A stretch of 19,563 bases of DNA from JALWZX01 sp964506905 (GCA_964506905.1 CAZDNW010000069.1:1-19563); one strand, 5' to 3'. Shown: positions 1 to 8,939, counted from the first letter of the stretch. The notes: generated by a model not told the origin, from the sequence alone. Numbers and translations: made by a program.

Positions 1-1031
1 GTCCATGCACCACCATAATTACTTCTATCAACAGGAACAGTCAAATAATTACTTGTATCTAAACTTATTTGCTTTACAGATATATTATTGTAATTTTTCA
101 TTACATCAAACAACACTTCTGTATCAGCAAGTGTAAAATCAGTATATATTTTTTGTGTTGCTAAATTGTACAAAACTTTTGCAGTTTTAGGATTAAATAA
201 ATTATCAGGCTTAAAAAAGTCTTTTACCCACGCTCTCATAACCTGTTGTTGTCTTGTTCCTCGGGCATAATCACTACCTTCTCCGTTTGTACCTTTTCTT
301 GATCTAACATACTGCAAGGCTCTTTCACCATCCATAACTTGAGTTCCAGCTTTAAATTCCACCGTAATTGTATTAGACTTACCTGCTCTATCATTTGGAT
401 ATGATTTATCAACAAATGCTCTAGGAACATTAACAGTTACCCCATTTACAGCATCTACAGCCCACACAAACGCATCAAAATCTGTTCTTATTATTCTATC
501 TGGTCGTTGCCCAGTAATTTTTTGTATTTCATCTTTCATAGCTTCAGGGCCTTTTAAATTATAAACAGCATTAATTTTGTAACTACCTGCCCATACATCT
601 CTCGGAATATGAGTAATTACAGCTTTTGTTCTATCAGGTGATAAAGTGATTAATTGTATAACATCGGTTCGCCAATGTTTTTGTTCACCATATCTTTTAT
701 CAATTCCCAAAACTAGAATATTAAAAGGTTTTGTTTTATCATCAGGTTTGTTTGGGGTTTTACTATTAGCAACCATTTTCTTTTTTTCAGCATCTTCTTT
801 TGCTTTCAGTTTTGCCATTTCTTCTTCACTTAATTCCTTAATACCCTCATATTCAGTATCATCATTCGTTTTTGCATGCACAGTAGATTTTTTATTTTCT
901 TCTTTGTGGAAATTATCCGATGTTACTACAACTTCACTATTTGCGTATTTATACGCACCAACACCTACACCGACAAAAAATAATATAAATAGAAATCCAA
1001 TAAAGAGTTTGTTTGTAAATATGGCAGGCAT
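1..1031 (-). CDS. LytR-CpsA-Psr (LCP) family protein, C-terminus cut by window edge
   Basis: I translated this open frame by hand from ATG at 1031; it has no stop before position 1, so about 343 codons are visible and the C-terminus lies outside. A short N-terminus is followed by one membrane anchor (about residues 8-27), a charged Lys/Glu-rich linker (about 40-100) and an LCP domain. Visible LCP hallmarks are the R-T-D at 121-123 in HWRTDVIQLITL, the IPRD motif with Arg144, a second RTDFDAF block, and a DGERALQYVRSRKG block followed by an R-rich segment. Family members anchor polyprenyl-linked glycopolymers to peptidoglycan or to proteins on the outer face of the membrane. The start is preferred because the anchor follows it directly and further upstream lies tRNA-Tyr, only 29 nt away. 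A nearby PBP and manC fit an envelope role. The exact polymer is unknown. Confidence 0.88.
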   Translation of the reverse strand, partial: MPAIFTNKLFIGFLFILFFVGVGVGAYKYANSEVVVTSDNFHKEENKKSTVHAKTNDDTEYEGIKELSEEEMAKLKAKEDAEKKKMVANSKTPNKPDDKTKPFNILVLGIDKRYGEQKHWRTDVIQLITLSPDRTKAVITHIPRDVWAGSYKINAVYNLKGPEAMKDEIQKITGQRPDRIIRTDFDAFVWAVDAVNGVTVNVPRAFVDKSYPNDRAGKSNTITVEFKAGTQVMDGERALQYVRSRKGTNGEGSDYARGTRQQQVMRAWVKDFFKPDNLFNPKTAKVLYNLATQKIYTDFTLADTEVLFDVMKNYNNISVKQISLDTSNYLTVPVDRSNYGGAW

Positions 1032-1060
1032 AATTGTATAGTTATATTCTATCAGAAAAA

Positions 1061-1147
1061 TGGTCCAGGGGGTAGGATTCGAACCTACGTAGGGATAAAC
1101 CCGTCAGATTTACAGTCTGATGCGATTGACCACTCCGCCACCCCTGG
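1061..1147 (-). tRNA. tRNA-Tyr (GTA)
   Basis: On the minus strand the 7-bp acceptor stem CCAGGGG pairs with CCCCTGG, followed by discriminator A and an encoded CCA. The anticodon stem TCAGA/TCTGA closes the loop CTGTAAA, giving anticodon GTA. A long variable arm, expected for bacterial tRNA-Tyr, and a T arm with TTCGAAT are present. Its 3' end is 29 nt upstream of the LCP gene on the same strand. Confidence 0.96.
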
Positions 1148-1152
1148 ATATT

Positions 1153-1175
1153 TGATTACAGTATTGTTGTAATCA
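1153..1175. promoter_or_regulatory. 8-bp inverted repeat upstream of tRNA-Tyr
   Basis: TGATTACA and TGTAATCA form a perfect 8-bp inverted repeat around a 7-nt spacer, 5 nt upstream of the tRNA-Tyr 5' end, in the divergent AT-rich gap (1148-1375) shared with the PBP gene. It could be a protein-binding site or a transcript hairpin. No regulator is recognised, and nothing else convincing was seen in this gap besides a -10-like box before the PBP gene. Confidence 0.25.
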
Positions 1176-1364
1176 CTAATTGAAAATTATACATTAAATT
1201 AAAAAATCTGCCAAAGACTTAATATATCTATAAATAGTGCCTTAAATATAGTAAAAACTAGTATTTTACATTTGGTAAATAGTTCTCTAACATTACATAG
1301 TGAATTTAAGTAAAATACTTGGTAATATTGCAGTAGTTATATGCAATTATAAATATTAGGAATT

Positions 1365-1370
1365 TATATT
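1365..1370 (+). promoter_or_regulatory. -10-like hexamer 5 nt before the PBP start
   Basis: TATATT ends 5 nt before the ATG at 1376. If used as a -10 box, transcription would begin at or next to the start codon, giving a leaderless mRNA. No good -35 hexamer is visible. An AGGA at about 1357-1361 is rather far from the ATG to act as a ribosome binding site. Confidence 0.25.
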
Positions 1371-1375
1371 AGTTT

Positions 1376-3685
1376 ATGTCAAACAGAGTAATACACAGGG
1401 CAATTAAAGTAAAAAAAGCCCCAAAAAAAAGAAAAACAACTTTTGGTGAAAAGATACTTTATGTACTAGCTGTACTTTCTGGATTTGGTACACTTGCAGT
1501 TCTTATCGGTTCTGTTAGCTTGATTATTATATTTACGGTATTTTCTAGCACTTTACCTTCCCCTACCCGTTTAACACATAGAGATATTGCACAATCAACC
1601 AAAATTTATGATAGAAACGATACTCTTTTATATTCAGTTTATGACGAAAAAAACAGAACACTTGTAAAAATAGATGAAGTATCACCATATGTTTTACAAG
1701 CGACACTTGCAGCTGAAGATGCGGAATTTTATAAACATGAAGGTATTGATCCGCTTGGTATTGCAAGAAGTGTTTTTATAACTTTAACCCGTCAAGGAAA
1801 ACAGGGGGGATCAACAATAACACAACAAGTTGCTAAAAATGCCCTTTTAACTTCCGAAAGAACAATAAAAAGAAAAATTAAAGATATGGTGTTAGCACTA
1901 CAAATTGAAAAAGCATATACAAAAGATGAAATTTTACAGATGTATATAAATGAAGTTCCTTATGGTGGTGCAACGTGGGGTATAGAAGCTGCCGCAAAAA
2001 CATATTTTAACAAAAGTGCAAAAGACTTAACTTTGGCGGAAGCCGCGCTTTTAGCAGGTTTGCCACAAGCACCAACTAGATATTCCCCATTTAATAATCC
2101 TGATGCAGCAAAAGCAAGACAAAAGCATGTTCTATGGTTAATGAGAAATCGTGGTTGGATAGATAGAGATGGACAACATAAATATTTATCAGAAGAAGAA
2201 TACCAAAATGCATTAAACGAACCTTTAACCTATGCTAAATTTAGAGGAACTATAAAAGCACCTCACTTTGTAATGTATGTTCTTTCAATCTTAAGAGAAA
2301 AATTTGGAAACGATATGGTGGATAATGGTGGATTAAGTGTGAAAACATCATTAGATTTACCACTTCAAGAAGAATATCAAAAATATGTTGCTGATGAAGT
2401 TAATAATGCTCAAACTAAAAAATATGGATTTACAAATGCCGGGTTAGTTGCAATAGATCCGCAAACAGGCCAAATTTTAGCAATGGTTGGTTCAAAAGAT
2501 TATTTTGCCGATGATATTGATGGACAATTTAATGTTACAACAGGTTTAAGACAACCTGGTTCAACATTAAAGCCAATTACCTATTTAACAGGGTTTACAA
2601 AGGGTTATACAGCATCAACTGTACTATTTGATGTACCGACAGAATTCCCAACAGGTCCAAATCAAAAACCATATAAACCTAAAAACTATGGTGGTTGGGG
2701 TTTTAGAGGTCCGCTTCAAGTAAGATATGCATTGCAAAACTCTGTAAATGTAACTGCTGTTAAAATGTTAGATTTAGTGGGAATTCAAAACATGGTAAAT
2801 TTAGCAAACGATTTGGGTATTGAATCACTAAAGTATGACCCCGCAAAAATCGGTTTATCAATAACACTTGGTGGTGGTGAAGTTAAATTATTAGATTTAG
2901 TACATGGATACGCATCACTGGCTGCTGGTGGTAAATACCGTGATTTATCTCCTGTTTTAGAGGTTAAGACTTCAGATAATAAAGTTTTGTACAAACAATA
3001 TAACAATGATGGAAGACAAGTAGTTGATAATAAATTAGTTTGGATATTAACAAATATACTTTCAGATAACCAAGCAAGAGCAGCCGCTTTTGGAACAAGA
3101 TCTCAACTTTATATTCCCAAAAATAAAGTTGCTGTAAAAACAGGTACTTCGAATGATTTAAAAGATAACTGGACAGTTGGTTTTACAAAAGATATTGCTA
3201 TTGGAGTTTGGGTTGGTAATAACGATGGTACCGCAATGAATTCCAGAGTTACATCTGGTTTAACTGGTGCTTCTACAATTTGGAACAAAGCTATGACATC
3301 GTGGGTAGAAAAACACCCTAACAAAGAATTTCCAAGGCCAGATGGTATTGTAGATGAGTGGGTTGGAAAATTGTCAGGTATGGTTCCTTACGAAGACAAA
3401 GAAGAACGAAGAATTGAATATTTTGTAAAAGGTACTGAACCAAAGGCAAAATCACCATGGTTTAAGCGTGTTAAAGTTTGTAAAGATGGTAAAATTAAAG
3501 ATAAGTTATATATAGAATACAAAGCACAAAAAGAAGAATGGCAACCTTATTTAGAAGCATGGATAGAAAATAAATACAAAGATGATAAAGATGAATTATA
3601 TAAATATATGGGTCCAGATTACGAAAAAGAACATAATCCAGACAGGTTTGATTTAGACAATTGTGATGATGACGATGACGATTAA
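1376..3685 (+). CDS. Class A penicillin-binding protein (PBP1A-like, bifunctional)
   Basis: Bifunctional peptidoglycan synthase of 769 aa: a GT51 glycosyltransferase polymerises lipid II and a transpeptidase cross-links stem peptides outside the membrane. A basic cytoplasmic N-terminus precedes one membrane helix (about residues 27-55). The GT51 domain shows EDAEFYKHEGID with catalytic Glu114, then QGGSTITQQVAKN, the MYINEVPYG block and AEAALLAGLPQAP. The transpeptidase domain shows the nucleophile motif STLK (Ser396-Lys399), SVN (Ser456) and KTGT (Lys588). All key residues are present, so it looks active. The tail after the transpeptidase domain (about 640-769) is highly charged and ends in a run of six Asp. 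The next gene follows after 27 nt on the same strand, so co-transcription is possible. Confidence 0.95.
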   Translation: MSNRVIHRAIKVKKAPKKRKTTFGEKILYVLAVLSGFGTLAVLIGSVSLIIIFTVFSSTLPSPTRLTHRDIAQSTKIYDRNDTLLYSVYDEKNRTLVKIDEVSPYVLQATLAAEDAEFYKHEGIDPLGIARSVFITLTRQGKQGGSTITQQVAKNALLTSERTIKRKIKDMVLALQIEKAYTKDEILQMYINEVPYGGATWGIEAAAKTYFNKSAKDLTLAEAALLAGLPQAPTRYSPFNNPDAAKARQKHVLWLMRNRGWIDRDGQHKYLSEEEYQNALNEPLTYAKFRGTIKAPHFVMYVLSILREKFGNDMVDNGGLSVKTSLDLPLQEEYQKYVADEVNNAQTKKYGFTNAGLVAIDPQTGQILAMVGSKDYFADDIDGQFNVTTGLRQPGSTLKPITYLTGFTKGYTASTVLFDVPTEFPTGPNQKPYKPKNYGGWGFRGPLQVRYALQNSVNVTAVKMLDLVGIQNMVNLANDLGIESLKYDPAKIGLSITLGGGEVKLLDLVHGYASLAAGGKYRDLSPVLEVKTSDNKVLYKQYNNDGRQVVDNKLVWILTNILSDNQARAAAFGTRSQLYIPKNKVAVKTGTSNDLKDNWTVGFTKDIAIGVWVGNNDGTAMNSRVTSGLTGASTIWNKAMTSWVEKHPNKEFPRPDGIVDEWVGKLSGMVPYEDKEERRIEYFVKGTEPKAKSPWFKRVKVCKDGKIKDKLYIEYKAQKEEWQPYLEAWIENKYKDDKDELYKYMGPDYEKEHNPDRFDLDNCDDDDDD

Positions 3686-3712
3686 AAAATAAAAGATTTT
3701 AGTTAGAAAAAT

Positions 3713-4408
3713 ATGTTACTAGACACATATCAATTTAGTTATTTGATATACACATTACTCCTACTGCTAATATGGAGTGTCTTATTTATTTCAAATAAAA
3801 GTTATAGAAAAGAATCTTTAGCTGTTGGATTATTGTTTGGGATTGCTGGTATTATAGTCGCAGGAATTTATGTTGTAGATTGGTGGAATCCAATAACGGT
3901 TTTTGGTAAATCAACTGGTATTGAAGATTTTATCTTTAGCTTTTCTATCGGTGGAATCGGTTCAATTATATATAGCGTAATTTTTAACAAAAAAATAATT
4001 AAAAAAGATAAAAGGTTTGATTTATATAAGAACAAAAAGTTTATTTTAACTGCTATTGTTTTGGCTTTTGTGTTTTTTGTTAGTTTTTATTTATTAAGTC
4101 TCGATTCTTTTTTGTCTTCGTTATTGGGTTTTACGGTGGTTATAAGTTATATGTTATATCGCCGCAAAGACCTAACAAAAAATGCGTTAATCTCTGGAGT
4201 ACTTTTATCCTTAGTTACTATTATTCCATATATTGTTATAGAATTTATAACTCCAGGTTGGGTAGAAAATACTTGGTATTTTAATTTTACATATTTACCT
4301 AGAATATCAATATTTCATGATCCAATAGAAGACATAATTTGGTTTATGTTTGCAGGTGCATTTACATCAACTTGGTACAAATATTGGCGTGAAGTATATT
4401 TTGTATAA
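3713..4408 (+). CDS. Lycopene cyclase-domain-like membrane protein, copy 1
   Basis: Polytopic membrane protein of 231 aa with about six hydrophobic helices and an internal two-fold repeat. Repeat 1 has WWNP (57-60) followed by GIEDFIFSF with E71-D72. Repeat 2 has TPGWVENTWYF (about 180-190) followed by DPIEDIIWF with P204, E206 and D207. This layout (helix pair, W-rich loop, then P-x-E-D/E at the start of the next helix, twice) resembles the heterodimeric or fused CrtYc/CrtYd lycopene cyclase domain of about 230 aa. Those enzymes cyclise the ends of lycopene. No phytoene synthase or desaturase is visible here, so the substrate is unknown. A paralogue begins 8 nt downstream. The fold assignment is moderately firm; the enzymatic role is inference. 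Confidence 0.6.
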   Translation: MLLDTYQFSYLIYTLLLLLIWSVLFISNKSYRKESLAVGLLFGIAGIIVAGIYVVDWWNPITVFGKSTGIEDFIFSFSIGGIGSIIYSVIFNKKIIKKDKRFDLYKNKKFILTAIVLAFVFFVSFYLLSLDSFLSSLLGFTVVISYMLYRRKDLTKNALISGVLLSLVTIIPYIVIEFITPGWVENTWYFNFTYLPRISIFHDPIEDIIWFMFAGAFTSTWYKYWREVYFV

Positions 4409-4416
4409 GTGCATTT

Positions 4417-5175
4417 ATGAATCAGTTTATTTTTAACGACTATCAATTTAGCTATTTTATAGGTGTATTACCTCTTATTGCCATTTGGTTATTAATCTTT
4501 TTATTACGAAAAGATTTAAGAAAAGAAATGTTATCAATATCAATTATGTTTGGTATTGCAGGTTTACTATCTGAACCAATTTACGCATACGACTGGTGGA
4601 AGCCTCTCACAATAACAAATACTACTATCGGGATTGAAGATTTTCTTTTTGGTTTTACGGTTGCCGGTATATCATCATCTATATATTTATTCTTAACTAA
4701 AAAGAAACTCGTTGGACATAGAAAGTTTTTAGTATTTCATGAAAAGGAATATATGGGAAAGAATAAATTCAGATTTTGGGCGGAAGCGTTATCAATTGCT
4801 ACACTATTTTTTGTTAGTTTTTTTGTTTTAAAACTCCATTCGTTCTGGGCGTCTTTAATTGCAATATTAATTCCCACATTTTATATATGGTATAAAAGGC
4901 CAGATTTAATTTTGGATTCGTTGTTGTCAGGATTCATAATAGTTTTAGTGGCTATTGTAGGTTCTTTTTGGTTTTCAGAACTAATAACACCAGGATGGGT
5001 AGATCATACTTGGTTGTGGGATAACTTAAGTGGATATGTAATTGCCAAAGCACCGTTAGAAGATATTATTTGGTTTTTTATTACTGGATTACTTATTGCA
5101 CCATATTACGCCTATTGGCAAGATTTAGACATTAAATCGAATAGTAAACATTGGTGGAAAAGGTTGAAATTTTAA
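4417..5175 (+). CDS. Lycopene cyclase-domain-like membrane protein, copy 2
   Basis: Membrane protein of 252 aa, a clear paralogue of the preceding gene. Both begin with an N-D/T-YQFSYxI segment and share DWW-x-P, GIEDF-x-F, TPGW and P-x-EDIIWF in the same order. Here the acidic pairs are E74-D75 and E215-D216 (in APLEDIIWF). It carries a longer middle loop (about 96-120) and a basic C-terminal tail with HWWKRLKF. It starts 8 nt after copy 1 ends, so the pair is very probably one transcription unit and may form a heteromer. The gene ends 8 bp from the 3' end of convergent pheT, leaving no room for a separate terminator. Function beyond the domain resemblance is unknown. Confidence 0.6.
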   Translation: MNQFIFNDYQFSYFIGVLPLIAIWLLIFLLRKDLRKEMLSISIMFGIAGLLSEPIYAYDWWKPLTITNTTIGIEDFLFGFTVAGISSSIYLFLTKKKLVGHRKFLVFHEKEYMGKNKFRFWAEALSIATLFFVSFFVLKLHSFWASLIAILIPTFYIWYKRPDLILDSLLSGFIIVLVAIVGSFWFSELITPGWVDHTWLWDNLSGYVIAKAPLEDIIWFFITGLLIAPYYAYWQDLDIKSNSKHWWKRLKF

Positions 5176-5183
5176 GTATAAAT

Positions 5184-7148
5184 CTATTGCCTTAATTCTA
5201 TTCCTTCTTTTGATAAACTTTTTAAGATGCTTTCTTTAATATTATCAACCAGTTCTTGTGTTAGGTTATGATTTTCATCTTCAAAGGTGATTTTAAATGT
5301 TACAGATTTCTTATCATTTGGAATTTGATTGCCTTCATATACATCTGTGATTTCCACATCAGAAATATAATCACTAGATTTATGTAAAGTTTCTACAATT
5401 ACACCAGTTCTTTGTGATTTATTCATTACAAGCGCTAGTTCTTCAACAATTCTTTGTGGAATTTTTGTTTTTATATCATAATGTGGAATATCATGAATAT
5501 CTACAAAAGGTACTATGTTTTCAACAAAAAACACATACCCATCGACATATAATTCAGCAATTAAAGTTCCGTCGTATAGATATACCAACTTGTCAATTTC
5601 CTCTTTTACTTTAAGCTTTTCATTATTATTTAACCCAAGTTGATGAATTACCGACAAAAAATCGCCTTTTACTTTTTTATATTCATAACCGCTATATAAT
5701 GTTGATACCCTTTCTTCTTCTATATACTTACCTTTCTTTTCTTCAAAATACGCTTTGCCAACCTCAAATACACCTACTTTTTCAATTTGTGATTTCTTGT
5801 AATTTTCCACAACTTCTTGCAATGTTTCTCTTATACTCATTCTTAATGCATTTAGTTCTTTATTTAACGGGTTCTCAATTTTTATTTGCTTTTGTTTATT
5901 TGTATAAGTAACAAAAGGTAAAGTTATATATTCATTAAGTCCTAAACTTGTTAATATTTCCCTAAATTTATCTTGTAACTGAATTCTCACAGGCGTTGAA
6001 TAACCAGTTGGTGAACTTGTAATTGGTTGCATGGGAATTCTATCGTACCCCCACAGTCTCATAACCTCTTCAACCAAATCTGCTTCATAATTTATGTCAG
6101 TTCTATGCATTGGAACTTTAACTTGTAGTTGATTACCAATGCCGATTGCGTCTTTTTGATCAATTATTTCAAACTCAAGCCTTTCAAGTAACGATATAAT
6201 TTCATCTTTATCTAAATCTACGCCACCAAGTCTTTGAACTTCGTTTGTGTTAAATTCAACAATTACAGGTTCATATCTATTTTCATAATAATCTTCTATT
6301 TTTATAATTTCGCCTTCGCATAATTCTTCAATTAAATATAATGCTCTTTTAATTGCTATTTCTACCATTGCTGGATTCAAAAACTTTTCATGTCTTGTAG
6401 ATGCGTCTGTTCTTATAGAGTGTCTAATAGAAGTTCGCCTTATAAAAGATTGCTCATAAGTTGCAGATTCTAATATTATATGTTTAGTTTTGTTATCTAT
6501 TCCTGAATTTGAACTACCAATTATACCTGCAATGGCTACTGGTTTTTCAGCATCACAAACCACTAAATCTTCTGTTGTTAAGTTAAGTTCAGTACCTTGC
6601 CATGTAACAAAATTTTCACCTTGTTTAGCCCTTCTTAAAACAATAGTTGCGCTCTCATTATTTCTTTGTAATTTTCTATAATCCATTGCGTGAAGTGGAG
6701 TTCCGTATTCTAGCATTACATAATTTGTTATATCCACAAGATTGTTTATAGGTGGAATTCCATATGCTTCTAAATCCCTTTTTAACCAATCGGGTGATTC
6801 TTTTATCTTTAATCCGTTTATTTCAACAGTACAAAATCTTTTAACAATATCAGGTGCATTTACTTGTAAATTATTCTCAGGGGTACCCCATTCTACGCCG
6901 AATTTTTCTTTTTGAGGTGGAAGTTTAATCTTTTTGTTTATATAAGCCGCATATTCTCTAGCAATACCTATAACTGCATAACTGTCAGGTCTATTTTGTC
7001 TTGTTTCAAGATCAACTACTTTTTGCCCTGCTACTTCTTCAATTGGGCCATCTTGCATAAATTCAAGCTTAGTCATTATGTCGCCAAACTCTTCAGGTGT
7101 ATGTTCCAATTTTATGTATTTTTGTAACCAGTCTAATGGTATTCTCAT
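5184..7148 (-). CDS. pheT: Phenylalanyl-tRNA synthetase beta subunit, short form
   Basis: Beta subunit of the alpha2-beta2 enzyme that charges tRNA-Phe. The N-terminus MRIPLDWLQKYI matches the family start. Residues about 38-65 pass directly to the VDLETRQNRPDSYAVIGIARE block, so the EMAP-II-like tRNA-binding domain normally inserted there is absent. This explains most of the difference between 654 aa here and about 780-800 aa in E. coli or Bacillus. B3/B4 editing-region sequence (PPINNLVDITNYVMLEYG, then HAMD) and the B5 domain (about 290-370, with EADLVEEVMRLWGYDRIP) follow. A catalytic-like core with shortened segments precedes the C-terminal ferredoxin-fold anticodon-binding domain (about 560-654). 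Last gene of the translation cluster; a 105-nt gap separates it from pheS. Confidence 0.95.
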   Translation of the reverse strand: MRIPLDWLQKYIKLEHTPEEFGDIMTKLEFMQDGPIEEVAGQKVVDLETRQNRPDSYAVIGIAREYAAYINKKIKLPPQKEKFGVEWGTPENNLQVNAPDIVKRFCTVEINGLKIKESPDWLKRDLEAYGIPPINNLVDITNYVMLEYGTPLHAMDYRKLQRNNESATIVLRRAKQGENFVTWQGTELNLTTEDLVVCDAEKPVAIAGIIGSSNSGIDNKTKHIILESATYEQSFIRRTSIRHSIRTDASTRHEKFLNPAMVEIAIKRALYLIEELCEGEIIKIEDYYENRYEPVIVEFNTNEVQRLGGVDLDKDEIISLLERLEFEIIDQKDAIGIGNQLQVKVPMHRTDINYEADLVEEVMRLWGYDRIPMQPITSSPTGYSTPVRIQLQDKFREILTSLGLNEYITLPFVTYTNKQKQIKIENPLNKELNALRMSIRETLQEVVENYKKSQIEKVGVFEVGKAYFEEKKGKYIEEERVSTLYSGYEYKKVKGDFLSVIHQLGLNNNEKLKVKEEIDKLVYLYDGTLIAELYVDGYVFFVENIVPFVDIHDIPHYDIKTKIPQRIVEELALVMNKSQRTGVIVETLHKSSDYISDVEITDVYEGNQIPNDKKSVTFKITFEDENHNLTQELVDNIKESILKSLSKEGIELRQ

Positions 7149-7253
7149 ATTTATTTTAATTAATTTACTTTATTTTTAATAATTTTCATTTCAGTTCTTA
7201 TTTTCACACTCAAGCCTTCTATCACCCGGCACAACGTCGTAATATGTATTAAA

Positions 7254-8252
7254 TTATTCGTACCTAATACTTCCATTAAATAGTGTTCTAATGTCGTCAA
7301 TGCCAAATCTAGACATTACAACACGATCCAATCCCCAACCAAATGCAAAACCAGAATATTCTTTTGGATTAATTCCTGTTTTTCTAAGTGTTTCTGGGTG
7401 AATCATTCCCCCACCAGCAATTTCTATCCAACCTCTGTATTTACAGACTTCACAACCTTTTCCACCACAAAAAGAACATAATATATCAGGGCTTAAACCA
7501 GGTTCAACTTCTGGATAATATTTTGCTCTAAATCTAATTTTAATGTCATCACCTAATATAAATTGAAGTGCTTTTGTAAACATCCATTTTAGATTTCCCA
7601 TTGTTACATTCTTATCTACATATACACCTTGAAATTGATGAAAAACAGAACTGTTTGTTCTGTTATTTGTTTCATTTCTAAAGACCTTTCCGCCAACTAC
7701 AAACCTTATCGGGGGCTCATTTTCTTCTAAAACGCGAGCTTCTATACTAGATGTTTGAGTTCTTAATAAAACTTCAGGTTCCATTATGTAAAGAGTATCT
7801 TGCAACTCTCTTGCTGGATGATCTTTTGGTACACCCATAACCTCAAAATTATGATAATCGTCTTCTATTTCTGGACCGTCATATACAGAAAATCCGTAAT
7901 AGTGAAAAAATTGGTAAACTTGATTTAGTACATAATTAATAGGATGCAAATGCCCAACAGGAGTTTTGTTTGTTGGAACTGTTAAATCAATTTCAGTAGA
8001 TATTTTATCTGCGGTTTTGTTTCTTAATTCGTTAATATCAGCGAGAATTGATTTTTTAAGTTTGTTAATTTCTCTAGCAAATTGGATCTTTTGGTCTTTG
8101 TCCAATTTTACTATGTCTTTAAGAAGCTTGTTGATTTCCCCTTTTTTACCTAAATAAGTAATATGAAGTGTATCTGGGTCTAACTCAGAAATCTGTTTTT
8201 TATATCTTTCATTTAACCTTTTCAATCTTTCAGGAATGTTATTTTGTTCCAT
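7254..8252 (-). CDS. pheS: Phenylalanyl-tRNA synthetase alpha subunit
   Basis: Catalytic class II subunit of PheRS, 332 aa, a normal length. An N-terminal coiled coil (about 1-95, with YLGKKGEINKLL) that contacts tRNA-Phe is followed by the catalytic domain. Visible are GPEIEDDYHNFEVM, GVPKDHPARELQDT, motif 2 in LRTQTSSIEAR through VVGGKVFRNE, the FHQFQGVYVDK block, a cysteine cluster CSFCGGKGCEVC, and motif 3 in SGFAFGWGLDRVVM. The partner pheT follows downstream. The ATG at 8252 is 8 nt from a perfect TATAAT, which may allow separate transcription from rplT. Confidence 0.97.
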   Translation of the reverse strand: MEQNNIPERLKRLNERYKKQISELDPDTLHITYLGKKGEINKLLKDIVKLDKDQKIQFAREINKLKKSILADINELRNKTADKISTEIDLTVPTNKTPVGHLHPINYVLNQVYQFFHYYGFSVYDGPEIEDDYHNFEVMGVPKDHPARELQDTLYIMEPEVLLRTQTSSIEARVLEENEPPIRFVVGGKVFRNETNNRTNSSVFHQFQGVYVDKNVTMGNLKWMFTKALQFILGDDIKIRFRAKYYPEVEPGLSPDILCSFCGGKGCEVCKYRGWIEIAGGGMIHPETLRKTGINPKEYSGFAFGWGLDRVVMSRFGIDDIRTLFNGSIRYE

Positions 8253-8260
8253 ATTCTACT

Positions 8261-8286
8261 ATTATAGCAAACTATTTAATAGTTGC
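8261..8286 (-). promoter_or_regulatory. TATAAT box with adjoining hairpin before pheS
   Basis: TATAAT (8266-8261 on the minus strand) ends 8 nt before the pheS ATG. Just upstream, 8267-8286 can fold as GCAA/TTGC plus CTAT/ATAG arms with one bulged base and a 3-nt loop. The box suggests an internal promoter giving an almost leaderless pheST mRNA. The hairpin could instead be an attenuator or processing site after rplT. No strong -35 is seen. Confidence 0.3.
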
Positions 8287-8329
8287 TTATCCAGATTTTA
8301 GTGGTAATAATTTCAGAAGTTAAAAATCT

Positions 8330-8680
8330 TTATGATTGCATAACTTTCTCTACGACCACATTAAAGGTTTCTGGATAGCTAACTGCTAATTCAGAAAGAA
8401 TTTTTCGGTCGAGGGAAATATTACTTGCACTTAATTTATGCATGAAAGTTGAATAGTTCGTGTTGTGTAACTTTAGCGCTGCGTTTAATCTCATAATCCA
8501 AAGCTTTTTCATATCTCTTTTTTTAAGCTTTCTGCCTGCAAAGGCATGCTCACCAGCTCTTATATATGCTTCATTAGCCCTTTTATATAACTTACTTCTA
8601 GTTAAATAATAACCTTTTGTGGCCTTTAAGACTTTTTTATGTTTTTTTCGTCTTACGACTCCTGTTTTTACTCTTGCCAT
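8330..8680 (-). CDS. rplT: 50S ribosomal protein L20
   Basis: L20 binds 23S rRNA early in 50S assembly and in many bacteria represses its own operon. The 116-aa length is normal. The N-terminus MARVKTGVVRRKKHKKVLKA continues into KGYYLTRSKLYKRANEAYIRAGEHAFAGRK, the basic rRNA-binding extension. The globular domain has LWIMRLNAALKLHNTNYSTFMHKL and ends in DRKILSELAVSYPETFNVVVEKV. It follows rpmI by 44 nt, the usual partner. TATAAA lies 5 nt before its ATG, possibly by chance in this AT-rich gap. Confidence 0.98.
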   Translation of the reverse strand: MARVKTGVVRRKKHKKVLKATKGYYLTRSKLYKRANEAYIRAGEHAFAGRKLKKRDMKKLWIMRLNAALKLHNTNYSTFMHKLSASNISLDRKILSELAVSYPETFNVVVEKVMQS

Positions 8681-8724
8681 AATAATTTATATAATTACTT
8701 CGACTTATAATACTATGAATTGTA

Positions 8725-8925
8725 TTATTTAACAATCATTTTTTTCACTTTTTTAGAAAAAGATTTTGATGCTTCCGATTCTCTCTTTTTTCTATATTTA
8801 GCTGTTTTGCTATCATTTCTTTTTAAATGGGAAATGTTAGTAGCTTTTTTTAATACCTTTCCTTTTTTAGTGATTTTAAATCTTTTTGTTACAATTTTTC
8901 TTGTTTTTGCTTTTTGCTTTGCCAT
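8725..8925 (-). CDS. rpmI: 50S ribosomal protein L35
   Basis: Small basic 66-aa 50S protein. It has the family signature KTRKIVTKRFKITKKGKV, then a lysine-rich segment with the HLKRNDSKTAKYRKKR block. Length and position between infC and rplT are as in most bacteria. An imperfect hairpin sits in the 50-nt gap between infC and this start, the place where E. coli carries part of its L20 operator. No Shine-Dalgarno sequence is visible before the ATG. Confidence 0.97.
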   Translation of the reverse strand: MAKQKAKTRKIVTKRFKITKKGKVLKKATNISHLKRNDSKTAKYRKKRESEASKSFSKKVKKMIVK

Positions 8926-8939
8926 AATGTGTTTACATT

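Noticed and set aside
646..1041. 131-aa plus-strand open frame
   Set aside because: It lies antisense to the LCP gene, which has clear family motifs. Its hydrophobic look comes from the complement of charged codons.
8293..8329. AGATTTT/AAAATCT inverted repeat after rplT
   Set aside because: It has 7-bp A/T-rich arms with a 23-nt loop and no T-run; expected by chance in this composition.
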